DNA of 64,000 nt from Caminibacter pacificus (GTDB lineage: Bacteria; Campylobacterota; Campylobacteria; Campylobacterales; Nautiliaceae), in NCBI RefSeq assembly GCF_003752135.1, contig NZ_RJVK01000002.1:62001-126000 (forward strand). The letters run 5' to 3'. Positions within the stretch are counted from its first letter, which is position 1; each line of letters opens with the position of its first letter. A program made the translations under genes and the position numbers. This document shows positions 17,418-26,090 of the stretch, piece after piece. The notes beneath the pieces were generated by a model, which saw only the letters and a list, made by a program, of their open reading frames with translations, was not told the DNA's origin and made no database searches.

Positions 17418-17855
17418 TTAATCTCTACTCACTAATATTTTATTATCCTCCTTTCTTATCAATCTAAAATATGGTGCCGAAGTTGCGTTTCCGTCTTTAC
17501 ACAAAATATCATAAGCTTTTCCTGCGACACTAATATTGGCTTCAGCAATTTTTTGATATGTATTCGTTCCGCAATTTGCCATGCTAACATCAGTTCCGTT
17601 TACTTCTCTAGGTATATCGGTATACGTTTTTATAGAAGTAAAACTTTTAATACTTCCGTTTTTACCTTCTGCAATACTTTTAGCCCAAAGTTCTTCTCCG
17701 ACAGTCCTATTTAAAGTTCTAACAAAAGAAATTAAATTTGACTCATGAGCATGTTGTCCTACTAAAAAAAATCTTGGAATAGCAACTGCAGCTAAAATAC
17801 CTATAATTACAATAACAAATATTATTTCAATTAAAGTAAATCCCTTTCTCCCCAT
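17418..17855 (-). CDS. Type IV prepilin
   Basis: A standard prepilin start, GFTLIEIIFVIVIIGILAAV, preceded by GRK and followed by a ~120-residue globular part with two cysteines (NCGTN, LCKDGN). It is a close paralogue of the 16311-16865 pilin: the SFVRTLNRTVGEELWAKS block and the position of the cysteine pair are shared. It is the first prepilin gene after the two tiny genes at 17872-18309, probably on the same transcript. Confidence 0.87.
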   Translation of the reverse strand: MGRKGFTLIEIIFVIVIIGILAAVAIPRFFLVGQHAHESNLISFVRTLNRTVGEELWAKSIAEGKNGSIKSFTSIKTYTDIPREVNGTDVSMANCGTNTYQKIAEANISVAGKAYDILCKDGNATSAPYFRLIRKEDNKILVSRD

Positions 17856-17871
17856 TCTATCCTCTTAAAAA

Positions 17872-18087
17872 TTAATTAAGTTCTTTTTCAAGCCTTTTTA
17901 AAATCGATTGAAGTTTTTTCTCGGTTTCAAATTTTTCTTTGTTTTTTTCAAGAACGAAAAAAAGAAGGTCACGCGGAGTAGGATTTTGGATTTTAATTAA
18001 ATCTTCTTTTGCAAATTCCAAAAATTCCTCTTCCATTTCAAGTTCGAATTTTTCTCCCATTACCCATAGGGATATCTTTTTTTTCAT
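17872..18087 (-). CDS. Small conserved-looking protein, possibly ZapA-like
   Basis: 71 residues. A predicted beta hairpin at the N-terminus (KKISLWVMGEKFELEM) is followed by helices and a charged coiled-coil tail. The N-terminal pattern recalls the start of the FtsZ-ring protein ZapA, but the chain is shorter than usual and the match is only visual. It begins at the base next to the stop of the coiled-coil gene (TAA then ATG), so the two are translationally linked and could work as a pair. Confidence 0.6.
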   Translation of the reverse strand: MKKKISLWVMGEKFELEMEEEFLEFAKEDLIKIQNPTPRDLLFFVLEKNKEKFETEKKLQSILKRLEKELN

Positions 18088-18309
18088 TTACTTTCCAAGA
18101 ATAGATTCGATTTTTGCAAGTACTTCTTCAAGTTCAATCTCTTTAAGAGCCATTTGCTCTTTACATTCCAAAAGTTCGCTCTCTTTTTCTTCGAGTTCTT
18201 GCTTTAAATTCGCAAGTTCAGTGTTTAATTTTGCGTTTTCTTCTTGCACTTTTTCATATTTTTGAATCAGACTCTCAATCTTTTCGTTTAATTTAGCTAA
18301 TAAATCCAT
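18088..18309 (-). CDS. Small coiled-coil protein
   Basis: 73 residues, almost entirely coiled coil ([20 protein letters not shown], then heptads rich in E, K and L). An open frame extends upstream to 18501 but runs into the divergent uvrB gene. ATG at 18309 has AAAAGGG at the right distance and is the start. With the adjacent ZapA-like protein it resembles a ZapB-type partner, but this is speculation from size and architecture. Confidence 0.65.
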   Translation of the reverse strand: MDLLAKLNEKIESLIQKYEKVQEENAKLNTELANLKQELEEKESELLECKEQMALKEIELEEVLAKIESILGK

Positions 18310-18333
18310 CTTTTCCCTTTTTATATCATTTGT

Positions 18334-18339
18334 TATAAT
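18334..18339 (+). promoter_or_regulatory. -10 box of the uvrB promoter
   Basis: TATAAT lies 19 bases before the TTG start of uvrB, in the 49-base gap shared with the divergent coiled-coil gene. Confidence 0.55.
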
Positions 18340-18358
18340 TATAATAAAAAGGAGCGAT

Positions 18359-20389
18359 TTGTTCAAATTAAATTCTAACTTCAAACCAACGGGAGACCAA
18401 CCCCAAGCTATCGAGAAACTCAGCAATTGCATAAAAAAAGGAAGCAGATATAATACTTTAATTGGTGTTACCGGAAGTGGCAAAACCTTTACTATGGCCA
18501 ATATTATACAAAAACTTCAAATTCCGACCTTAATTCTAACGCACAATAAAACATTAGCGGCGCAGCTTTACAGCGAATTCAAAGAATTTTTCCCACAAAA
18601 CCACGTAGAATATTTCATAAGTTATTACGACTATTATCAACCAGAAGCCTACCTTCCAAGACAAGATTTGTTTATCGAAAAAGATAGCTCTATTAACGCG
18701 GAGCTTGAAAGGCTTAGAGTCAGTGCAACGGCAAGTTTGCTTGAATACGACGACGTTATAGTGGTTGCTTCCGTCTCAGCGCTATACGGTCTTGGTAACC
18801 CTCTTGAATATAAAAAAATGGTAGCGAAAATCGCCGTGGGCGATGAAATAAATCAACGTGAGTTTATGCTTAGACTCCTTAGTATGGGGTACACAAGAAA
18901 CGACAAATATTTCGAAAGAGGAAATTTCAGAGTAAACGGAGAAGTAATAGACATCTTCCCGACATATTTCGAAGATGACGTAATAAGAGTCGAATTCTTC
19001 GGAGATGAGATAGATAGAATCTATACTATCGACTATATCACAAATGAAAAATTACAAGACCTAAAAGAAATCACAATTTATGCTGCAAATCAATTTATCG
19101 TAGGTCAAAACCGCTTGGCAGAGGCGATTCAAAATATCGAAAAAGAGCTTCAGGAAAGACTAAAAGAGTTTGAAAAACAAGGCAAAATTATAGAATATCA
19201 ACGCTTAAAACAAAGAACCGAATTTGATCTTGAGATGCTTGAAACTACGGGTACTTGTAAAGGAATAGAAAACTACGCAAGACACCTAACGGGCAAAAAA
19301 CCGGGCGAAACGCCTTATTCACTACTTGATTATTTCGAAATAAAAGGAAAGCCTTATTTGGTAATTGTGGATGAAAGTCATGTAAGTTTGCCGCAATTTC
19401 GCGGAATGTATAACGGAGACAGGGCCAGAAAAGAAGTGCTTGTGGAGTATGGATTCAGACTTCCAAGCGCGCTTGATAACAGACCTTATAAGTTTGACGA
19501 ATTCATAAATAAAGCGCCTCATTATCTATTCGTATCGGCAACTCCCGGAGAATACGAGCTTGAAATTTCAACATGCGTAGCAGAACAAATCATCCGTCCT
19601 ACAGGTCTTCTTGACCCTATCGTAGAGCTGCTGCCAAGCGAAAACCAAGTAGCCACGCTTTATGACAGAGCAAAAGAAGTAATTGCAAGAGGCGAAAAAG
19701 TACTTGTAACGACCCTAACAAAAAAAATGGCCGAAGAGCTTCAAAAATATTATCTTGAAATGGGACTTAAAGTAAAATATATGCACTCAGACATCGACGT
19801 AGTTGAGAGAAACGAAATAATAAGAGGACTTAGGTCGGGTGAATTTGATATGCTAATCGGAATCAACCTGCTTAGAGAAGGACTTGATTTGCCTGAAGTT
19901 TCGATGGTGGCAATTTTAGATGCAGATAAAGAGGGATTTTTAAGAAGTGAAACTTCTCTAATTCAGACGATGGGAAGGGCTGCTCGTAACGTAAACGGAC
20001 GGGTTTTGATGTTTGCAAGCAAAATAGAAGAGCCGATAATTCTTGATGATGACCTTGAAGTACTTGAAAAAATAAAAGATAAAATAACTGGCTCGATGTA
20101 TAGAGCGATTAAAACCACCATTTCAAGACGTATCAAACAAAAAGAATACAATAAAAAACACGGTATTACACCAAAAAGTACCGTTAGAAAACTTGATAAA
20201 TCCTTAAAAGAAGAAGGTTACGAAGCAATTGCAAAAGAGCTTAAAAACAAAAATAAAATTCCGGCTAAAGAGAAAAAAGCGATAATCGCAAAACTGAGAA
20301 AAGAGATGCAAGAAGCTGCAAAAGCACTTGAATTCGAAAAAGCGGCAATGCTAAGAGATAAAATAGAAGAGCTTAAAAAAATGAAATAA
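18359..20389 (+). CDS. uvrB: Excinuclease ABC subunit B
   Basis: UvrB is the damage-verifying helicase of nucleotide excision repair. Visible parts are Walker [13 protein letters not shown], the beta-hairpin motif [12 protein letters not shown], helicase motifs through QTMGRAARN, and the C-terminal UVR domain ([20 protein letters not shown]) that contacts UvrC. The length of 676 residues is normal. The start codon is TTG at 18359, preceded by AGGAG. A gamma carbonic anhydrase-like gene follows after ten bases. Confidence 0.96.
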   Translation: MFKLNSNFKPTGDQPQAIEKLSNCIKKGSRYNTLIGVTGSGKTFTMANIIQKLQIPTLILTHNKTLAAQLYSEFKEFFPQNHVEYFISYYDYYQPEAYLPRQDLFIEKDSSINAELERLRVSATASLLEYDDVIVVASVSALYGLGNPLEYKKMVAKIAVGDEINQREFMLRLLSMGYTRNDKYFERGNFRVNGEVIDIFPTYFEDDVIRVEFFGDEIDRIYTIDYITNEKLQDLKEITIYAANQFIVGQNRLAEAIQNIEKELQERLKEFEKQGKIIEYQRLKQRTEFDLEMLETTGTCKGIENYARHLTGKKPGETPYSLLDYFEIKGKPYLVIVDESHVSLPQFRGMYNGDRARKEVLVEYGFRLPSALDNRPYKFDEFINKAPHYLFVSATPGEYELEISTCVAEQIIRPTGLLDPIVELLPSENQVATLYDRAKEVIARGEKVLVTTLTKKMAEELQKYYLEMGLKVKYMHSDIDVVERNEIIRGLRSGEFDMLIGINLLREGLDLPEVSMVAILDADKEGFLRSETSLIQTMGRAARNVNGRVLMFASKIEEPIILDDDLEVLEKIKDKITGSMYRAIKTTISRRIKQKEYNKKHGITPKSTVRKLDKSLKEEGYEAIAKELKNKNKIPAKEKKAIIAKLRKEMQEAAKALEFEKAAMLRDKIEELKKMK

Positions 20390-20398
20390 GGAGAGGTA

Positions 20399-20938
20399 AT
20401 GATTTTACGCTACAAAGACGATTTTCCAAAAATTCATCCGAGTGCCTGGATTGCTCCGAGTGCCGATATTATCGGGGATATCGAAATAGGAGAAGACAGT
20501 AGTGTTTGGTTCGGGTGTGTTGTTAGAGGCGACGTTCATTATATTAAAATAGGAAAACGCACATCCATTCAGGATTTGAGTATGATTCACGTAACTCACT
20601 ATAAAAAAGAAAAGAAAATCGGAGACGGATTCCCGACTATTATAGGCGATGACGTAACAATCGCGCACCGCGTAATGCTACACGGCTGTAAAATAGGAAA
20701 TGCTTGTCTTATAGGAATGAGTGCGACTATTCTTGACGGAGCCGAGATAGGAGACGAGTCGATTGTAGGAGCCGGCGCGCTGGTTACGGGCGGTAAAAAG
20801 TTTCCTCCAAGAAGCCTTATTTTAGGAAGCCCGGCAAAAGTAGTCAGAGAACTCACCGACGAAGAAGTCGAAAATATATACAAAAACGCACAAAATTACG
20901 TCAAATACAAAAACGAATATATTGATTTTATAAGGTAG
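20399..20938 (+). CDS. Gamma-carbonic anhydrase-like left-handed beta-helix protein
   Basis: The protein is built of hexapeptide repeats (IGDIEIGEDSSVWFG, TIIGDDVTIAHRVMLHGC) typical of the YrdA/PaaY/CaiE group. The zinc-binding histidines expected for the family are present as H in MIHVTH, IAHR and MLHGC. Carbonic anhydrase activity is known for some members and absent in others, so the function is only assigned to family level. It lies between uvrB and mutS2 with gaps of nine and three bases and must be co-transcribed. Confidence 0.87.
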   Translation: MILRYKDDFPKIHPSAWIAPSADIIGDIEIGEDSSVWFGCVVRGDVHYIKIGKRTSIQDLSMIHVTHYKKEKKIGDGFPTIIGDDVTIAHRVMLHGCKIGNACLIGMSATILDGAEIGDESIVGAGALVTGGKKFPPRSLILGSPAKVVRELTDEEVENIYKNAQNYVKYKNEYIDFIR

Positions 20939-20941
20939 CAA

Positions 20942-23110
20942 ATGGTAAAAAAATTAGATTTAAGCGATTATATTGCAAAACTCTCTTCTCTTTTCGCAAG
21001 AGAAAAAGAGTATTTTTTGCAAGGGGATATAAGAAAAAATTACGAATATTTAAATAAACTATCAAATAAAGATTTCAAATCACCTCCAAGCGTCAAAAAT
21101 TTAGATACGGAAATTATGCACCTAAAAAAATTCGGAACACTAAAACACGACCAGATTTTCGAATTCGTAAAAATAATCAACTACTTCAAATATCTAAAAA
21201 GCAGAAACTGGTCCGATTTGGCGGAGTGGTTCGATAAGATAAAAATACCTGAAGATATCGAAAATTTGATTAAACATTATAACGAAAAAGGCGAAGTTAT
21301 CGGCTTTGAAGATATAGACCTTATAAACGAAAAAATAAAAGAAGTAAAATCCTCAATCAGACAGCAGTTATATAAATATCTGAATTCAAAAAAATTAGAA
21401 CCTTTTTTGGTTGATAGACAAATACATCTTCAATCGGGTGAAGAGTGTCTGCTTGTCAGAGGCGGATACAATAAAGTCCTTGATGCCGAAATTTTAGGAA
21501 GAAGCCAAGGGGGATTTTTTTACGTTTTTCCAAGAGGAATCGAAAAACTAAAAAAACAACTTGACGAACTTGAAAGTAAAAAAGAGGAAATTCTTTACGA
21601 AATAGCCAAAAATTTCAGCGAAACTCTAAGAAAATGGGTTAAGTTTTTGGAGTTTATAAATAATGAATTCGACAAATTCGACGCTCTTCAGGCAAGAGTT
21701 TTTATGGCGAAAAACGAAAATCTCGAATTTATTATGCCTACATTTAAAACCAAAAAGATGTATTTAAGAGATTTTTGTCATCCGGCACTTCACGATTGCA
21801 AACCCGTAACTCTTGAATGGGATAAGCAGGTTTTGATTATTACGGGTGTAAATGCCGGAGGAAAAACTATGCTTTTAAAATCCATTCTCAGTGCGGCGTT
21901 TATGAGTAAATATCTTCTTCCGATGAAAATAAGAGAAAATTCCGTAATTCCTCATTTTAAGGAGATAGTCCCTATCATAGACGACCCTCAAAACGTAAAA
22001 AACGACATCTCAACCTTTGCCGGGAGAATTAAAGAATTCAAAGAAGTTTTCGCAAAAGAGAATTATCTCATAGGAGTGGATGAAATCGAGCTCGGGACTG
22101 ACGCAAACGAAGCTGCGAGTCTTTTTAAGGTAATAATCGAAGAACTTATGAAAAAAAATCGTATAGTTATCACGACTCACCACAAAAGACTTGCAACTCT
22201 TCTTGCTCAAAACGAAGAAGTTGAGCTTTTAGCAGCGATATACGACGAAAAAAAAGAAAAACCGACATACGAATTCATAAAAGGAACTATTGGAAAAAGT
22301 TATGCGTTCGAAACGGCAAAAAGATATGGAATTCCTATTAATATCATTCAAAAAGCAAGACAAGAATACTCCGAAGACCTTGAAAAATTAGACGTTTTAA
22401 TCGAAAAATCGGCTAAGTTAGAATTCGAACAAAAACAAAAAATAAAAGAACTTCAAAGCGAACTTGAAAACGTAAAATTGTTAAAAGAGTCTCTCATAAG
22501 ACAAAAAGAGGAATTCAACGAAAAAATTCAAAAAGAAAGAGAAAAACTACTTCGCGAATACAACGCCGCAATAAAAGCCGCAAAAGAAGCTATAAAAGCA
22601 AAAGACACGAGAGAAGCACATAGAAAACTTAACGAAGCTCATAAATTACGCTCAAAAATTAAAATACAAAAAGAAGAAATAAATAGAGAATTCAAAATCG
22701 GAGATAACGTAAAATACGGCAACAGCGTCGGGACCATTGTAGAAATCAAAGGTAAAAACGCTCTTGTAGAATTCGACGGCAAAAAACTTCTTATTTCAAA
22801 ATCGGCACTAAAGCCGTACTTGGCGCCTGTAAAAAAAGAGAGCAAAATCTATAAACCTAAACCTCAAAAAGTTGATATTAAACTTGACTTACACGGTATG
22901 AGACTAGAAGAAGCTCTTGAAAAAACCGAAGAATACCTAAACAACGCAGCACTTGCCGGACTTGAAGAAGTATGGATATATCACGGAATGGGAAAAGGAA
23001 TTTTAGCCAAAGGAATAACCGAACTTTTAAAAAATCATCCTTTAGTAAAAGAGTTTCACGACGCGCCTCCTCATATGGGAGGATACGGAGCGAAAATCGT
23101 AAAACTATGA
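20942..23110 (+). CDS. mutS2: MutS2-type endonuclease/ribosome-rescue ATPase
   Basis: Order of domains: helical core, MutS-type ATPase with Walker A TGVNAGGKTMLLKS near residue 300 and the VDEIELGTDANEA Walker B, a long coiled coil (residues ~480-600), and a C-terminal Smr domain from about 640 (LDLHGMRLEEALE, VWIYHGMGKGILAKG). MutS2 is linked to suppression of recombination and, in some bacteria, to rescue of collided ribosomes. At 722 residues it is slightly short, as is usual in Campylobacterota. Confidence 0.93.
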   Translation: MVKKLDLSDYIAKLSSLFAREKEYFLQGDIRKNYEYLNKLSNKDFKSPPSVKNLDTEIMHLKKFGTLKHDQIFEFVKIINYFKYLKSRNWSDLAEWFDKIKIPEDIENLIKHYNEKGEVIGFEDIDLINEKIKEVKSSIRQQLYKYLNSKKLEPFLVDRQIHLQSGEECLLVRGGYNKVLDAEILGRSQGGFFYVFPRGIEKLKKQLDELESKKEEILYEIAKNFSETLRKWVKFLEFINNEFDKFDALQARVFMAKNENLEFIMPTFKTKKMYLRDFCHPALHDCKPVTLEWDKQVLIITGVNAGGKTMLLKSILSAAFMSKYLLPMKIRENSVIPHFKEIVPIIDDPQNVKNDISTFAGRIKEFKEVFAKENYLIGVDEIELGTDANEAASLFKVIIEELMKKNRIVITTHHKRLATLLAQNEEVELLAAIYDEKKEKPTYEFIKGTIGKSYAFETAKRYGIPINIIQKARQEYSEDLEKLDVLIEKSAKLEFEQKQKIKELQSELENVKLLKESLIRQKEEFNEKIQKEREKLLREYNAAIKAAKEAIKAKDTREAHRKLNEAHKLRSKIKIQKEEINREFKIGDNVKYGNSVGTIVEIKGKNALVEFDGKKLLISKSALKPYLAPVKKESKIYKPKPQKVDIKLDLHGMRLEEALEKTEEYLNNAALAGLEEVWIYHGMGKGILAKGITELLKNHPLVKEFHDAPPHMGGYGAKIVKL

Positions 23111-23111
23111 T

Positions 23112-23140
23112 TTGACAAAAATAAATAAAGTTGATACAAT
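23112..23140 (+). promoter_or_regulatory. Strong sigma-70 promoter of trxC
   Basis: TTGACA (23112-23117), a 17-base spacer and TACAAT (23135-23140) follow directly on the mutS2 stop. A near-consensus -35 is notable, since many campylobacterotan promoters lack one. Confidence 0.8.
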
Positions 23141-23165
23141 CACACTAAAAATATCGGAGGGGAAT

Positions 23166-23606
23166 ATGGAAACAATAGTAGTGGCTTGTCCTCATTGTAA
23201 AGCTTTAAACAAATTACCGAAAAAAGATAGTTATAAAAAAGCGGTTTGTGGAGTTTGTAAAGGGAATTTGCTTGACAACAAACCTATAACAATCCAAAAC
23301 GCCGCTGAATTCGAAAAAATCGTAAAAAACGTAAGCGTTCCTGTAATTATAGACTTTTGGGCAGTATGGTGCGGTCCATGTCAAATGTTTGCGCCGACTT
23401 TCCAAAAAGTGGCGGCAAATTATCCTTTAAAAGCTAACTTTTTAAAAGTAAACACCGAAGAAGTACCGCAAATCGCGGCACAATACGGAATCAGAAGTAT
23501 ACCTACAATCGTAGCGCTTAAAAACGGAAACGAAATTGATAGAGTAATGGGTGCGTTACCTGAATTTCAATTTGCGATGTGGGTAGATAAGATAGTTGAA
23601 AGTTAA
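23166..23606 (+). CDS. trxC: Thioredoxin 2 with N-terminal zinc ribbon
   Basis: A thioredoxin with the active site WCGPC and a preceding zinc ribbon (CPHC, CGVC) in the first 35 residues, the TrxC architecture. It reduces protein disulfides in the cytoplasm. The frame is open from 23112, but that stretch is the promoter. ATG at 23166 follows GGAGGGGAAT and starts just before the zinc ribbon, giving 146 residues. The stop codon lies inside a palindromic repeat. Confidence 0.92.
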   Translation: METIVVACPHCKALNKLPKKDSYKKAVCGVCKGNLLDNKPITIQNAAEFEKIVKNVSVPVIIDFWAVWCGPCQMFAPTFQKVAANYPLKANFLKVNTEEVPQIAAQYGIRSIPTIVALKNGNEIDRVMGALPEFQFAMWVDKIVES

Positions 23607-23648
23607 AAATATAAAGTGAAAAGTGATTTAAACTTTTCATTTTTAACT
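23601..23648. repeat. Palindromic repeat between trxC and queA
   Basis: AGTTAAAAAT (23601-23610) pairs with ATTTTTAACT (23639-23648), and inside it TGAAAAGT pairs with ACTTTTCA. The arm begins in the last codon of trxC and the repeat ends 14 bases before the stop of the convergent queA. The motif matches the one after mfrA at 7720-7785. It could be a bidirectional terminator. Confidence 0.75.
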
Positions 23649-23661
23649 CTTCATTGTACAC

Positions 23662-24687
23662 TCATATAATAAGCATAGCATCGCCGTAGCTATAGAAGCG
23701 GTAATTGTTTTTTATCGCTTCTTCGTAAAGCTTAAGAGTCTTTTCTCTTCCTATAAACGCCGCAACAAGCATTATAAGCGTAGATTTTGGCAAATGAAAA
23801 TTTGTCAGAAGATGATTAACCCTAATCGGCGGATTTAACGGATTTAAAAACAAATCGCATTCACCAGATAACTTTTTGGTTCTTGCGTAATATTCTATCG
23901 TTCTTGTAGAAGTTGTACCTACAGCTACAATTTCCTCATCACTATCTAAAATTTCTGCGGTAGTTTTCGGTATTTCAAAAAACTCGCTATGCATTTTATG
24001 CTCTCTTATATCTTCAACCTCAACGGGTTTAAAAGTTCCAGCTCCCACATGAAGAGTTAAATACGCTTTTTTTTCTATTTTTTTCAATAGCTCGTCCGTA
24101 AAATGCAAACTCGCAGTAGGAGCCGCTACGGCACCTTCTTTTTTTGCAAAAACGCTTTGATATTCGCTTTCGTCTATTTTTTCATCTTCTCTTTTAATGT
24201 ATGGAGGCAAAGGTACGTGACCTATTTCTTCTAAAATTTTTACAAGCTCTAAAAAGTCCAAATTTTTCATTTCGTTTTGAGTTTTTAATTTAAACTCAAC
24301 CACCCTGCTTCCGTCTTCCAATAACTCAACAACTTCGGCAACCAATCCTTTATCAAAATATAATTTGGTACCGACTCTGACTTTTCCTCTGATATAAACA
24401 AGATATTTATCCCCAAAAGGTCTGTTCAAAAGAAGTTCTATCTTCCCACCGCTTTCTTTTTTGCCGTAAATTCTCGCTTTTATTACTTTCGTATTGTTAA
24501 AAACAAATCTCTTATCTCCCACAAAATCCAAAATATTTCTAAAAACGGTATGAGTCACTCTATCTTTTTTTCTGTCATAAACCAAAAGCTTGGCACTGTC
24601 TCTTGGAGTAACTGGATATTTGGCTATTAAATGCTCGGGAAGATTATAATCATAAGAAGAGACCAAAAGGTCTTTATTTAAGCTCAA
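23662..24687 (-). CDS. queA: S-adenosylmethionine:tRNA ribosyltransferase-isomerase
   Basis: QueA transfers and rearranges the ribosyl part of SAM onto preQ1-tRNA in queuosine synthesis. Family motifs are present: DYNLPEHLIAKYPVTPRD at the N-terminus, GKIELLLNRP, APTASLHFT, LHVGAGTFKPV and LTNFHLPKSTLIMLV. The start is uncertain. TTG at 24687 lies two bases after pilT, and a second TTG at 24666 is closer to the first conserved residues; no ATG is available nearby. Length is about 335-341 residues. Confidence 0.93.
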   Translation of the reverse strand: MSLNKDLLVSSYDYNLPEHLIAKYPVTPRDSAKLLVYDRKKDRVTHTVFRNILDFVGDKRFVFNNTKVIKARIYGKKESGGKIELLLNRPFGDKYLVYIRGKVRVGTKLYFDKGLVAEVVELLEDGSRVVEFKLKTQNEMKNLDFLELVKILEEIGHVPLPPYIKREDEKIDESEYQSVFAKKEGAVAAPTASLHFTDELLKKIEKKAYLTLHVGAGTFKPVEVEDIREHKMHSEFFEIPKTTAEILDSDEEIVAVGTTSTRTIEYYARTKKLSGECDLFLNPLNPPIRVNHLLTNFHLPKSTLIMLVAAFIGREKTLKLYEEAIKNNYRFYSYGDAMLII

Positions 24688-24689
24688 CC

Positions 24690-25757
24690 CTAAACTCCGA
24701 TAAGTTTTCTAAGCTCTTCGGGTTTAGTCGTATAAGCCATAGCGGTTTCTTTTGTGATAAAGTGTTTTCTAACATACTCGGCAAGTACCTGATTCATTGT
24801 TTGCATTCCGGTACCCGCTTGGTTTAGCTGCATTTGAGAGTAAATTTGAGCAATTTTATTTTCACGAATCAAGTTTGCAATAGCCGGATTGTTTATCATA
24901 ATCTCATGAGCGGCAATTCTTCCGCCTCCGACTTTCGGTAAAAGTACTTGAGAAATAACCGCAGCAAGCGCCATTGATAGCTGAGTTCTAATCTGGTCTT
25001 GTTCTTCTGCCGGGAATACGTTTACGATTCTGTTTATCGTCTGGTCCGCACTGTTTGTATGTAATGTAGCAAATACCAGGTGTCCCGTTTCAGCCGCCGT
25101 AATAGCCGCACCGATTGTCTCTTTATCCCTCATCTCACCGATTAATATAACATCAGGGTCTTCCCTGAGTGACGCTCTTAAGGCTCTAATAAAAGATTTC
25201 GTATCACGCCCTACTTCTCTTTGGGAAAAAAGAGATTTTTTATGCTCGTGCACAAACTCAATTGGGTCTTCGATAGTAATAATATGCTTATAAAAAAATT
25301 CGTTAATTTCATTAAGCATAGCGGCAAGAGTAGTTGATTTACCGCTTCCCGTAGGTCCGGTTACTAAAATAAGACCTTTTTCTCTTTTAATAAGTTGTTT
25401 AAAAATCAAAGGCGCTTTTAATTCATCCAAACTCAAAGGTCTCTCGGGAATAATTCTGTAAGCAGCGGCGAGATTTTCTCTTTCATAGTAGTAATTAGCC
25501 CTAAATCTCGCAACTCCAGGAATTTCAAAAGAAAAATCAAGCTCAAGTTCTTCTTCCAAAATAGCTTTTTGTTTATCGGTAAGCACCGAATAGCACAAAT
25601 CGATAATTTGTTCATTTGATAATTTTGGTAAATTTAATGGTGTTAATTTTCCGTCGATTCTTAGCATAGGCTCGGAATTAACATTCAAATGCAAATCACT
25701 CGCATTGTATGCTTTTATACTCTTCAGTAACTGTTCAAGTGTGAAAGGTAGTGCCAT
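24690..25757 (-). CDS. pilT: Type IV pilus retraction ATPase PilT
   Basis: A hexameric secretion-type ATPase that depolymerises pili, powering twitching and DNA uptake. Motifs: Walker A GPTGSGKSTTLAAM, Asp box FIRALRASLREDPDVIL, Walker B LIGEMRD and the His box TGHLVFATLHTNSA. The C-terminal AIRNLIRE-type motif is seen as AIANLIRENK. The length of 355 residues is standard. The gene is placed between gatC and queA, not beside the other pilus genes. Confidence 0.94.
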   Translation of the reverse strand: MALPFTLEQLLKSIKAYNASDLHLNVNSEPMLRIDGKLTPLNLPKLSNEQIIDLCYSVLTDKQKAILEEELELDFSFEIPGVARFRANYYYERENLAAAYRIIPERPLSLDELKAPLIFKQLIKREKGLILVTGPTGSGKSTTLAAMLNEINEFFYKHIITIEDPIEFVHEHKKSLFSQREVGRDTKSFIRALRASLREDPDVILIGEMRDKETIGAAITAAETGHLVFATLHTNSADQTINRIVNVFPAEEQDQIRTQLSMALAAVISQVLLPKVGGGRIAAHEIMINNPAIANLIRENKIAQIYSQMQLNQAGTGMQTMNQVLAEYVRKHFITKETAMAYTTKPEELRKLIGV

Positions 25758-25765
25758 AAATATCC

Positions 25766-26047
25766 TTATTCAATTATTTTAGGAACAATGAAATAACCGT
25801 CTTTAGCTTTTGGTGCGTGAGCTAAAACTTCTTCAATTATATCACTTTTGTGAGGTTCGTCTTCTCTTAGAGGTGTCGGATTATTTAAAGTTGAAAACGT
25901 AGCGTCTATATTTTCGGTATCAAGTTCGTTTAACATTTCCACAAAAGCTACGATTTCTTCAAGGTCTTTTGCCATTTTTTCTTTATTTTCGATTTCTACC
26001 ATAGATAAATTTTCAAGTCTTTGAATTAATTTCTCATCAATTTTCAT
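25766..26047 (-). CDS. gatC: Glutamyl-tRNA(Gln)/aspartyl-tRNA(Asn) amidotransferase subunit C
   Basis: The small subunit that clamps GatA and GatB in the transamidation of misacylated tRNAs. Its 93 residues show the family pattern: [18 protein letters not shown] at the N-terminus, [14 protein letters not shown], and [11 protein letters not shown] near the end. Translation starts at ATG 26047; the longer open frame upstream overlaps the hemL promoter. The gene is divergent from hemL. Confidence 0.9.
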   Translation of the reverse strand: MKIDEKLIQRLENLSMVEIENKEKMAKDLEEIVAFVEMLNELDTENIDATFSTLNNPTPLREDEPHKSDIIEEVLAHAPKAKDGYFIVPKIIE

Positions 26048-26063
26048 CGCAAGCCTTTTTTTG

Positions 26064-26069
26064 TATAAT
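26064..26069 (+). promoter_or_regulatory. -10 box of the hemL promoter
   Basis: TATAAT lies 21 bases before the hemL ATG, leaving a very short 5' leader. Confidence 0.5.
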
Positions 26070-26090
26070 TTTAACAAAAAAGGAAAAAAT

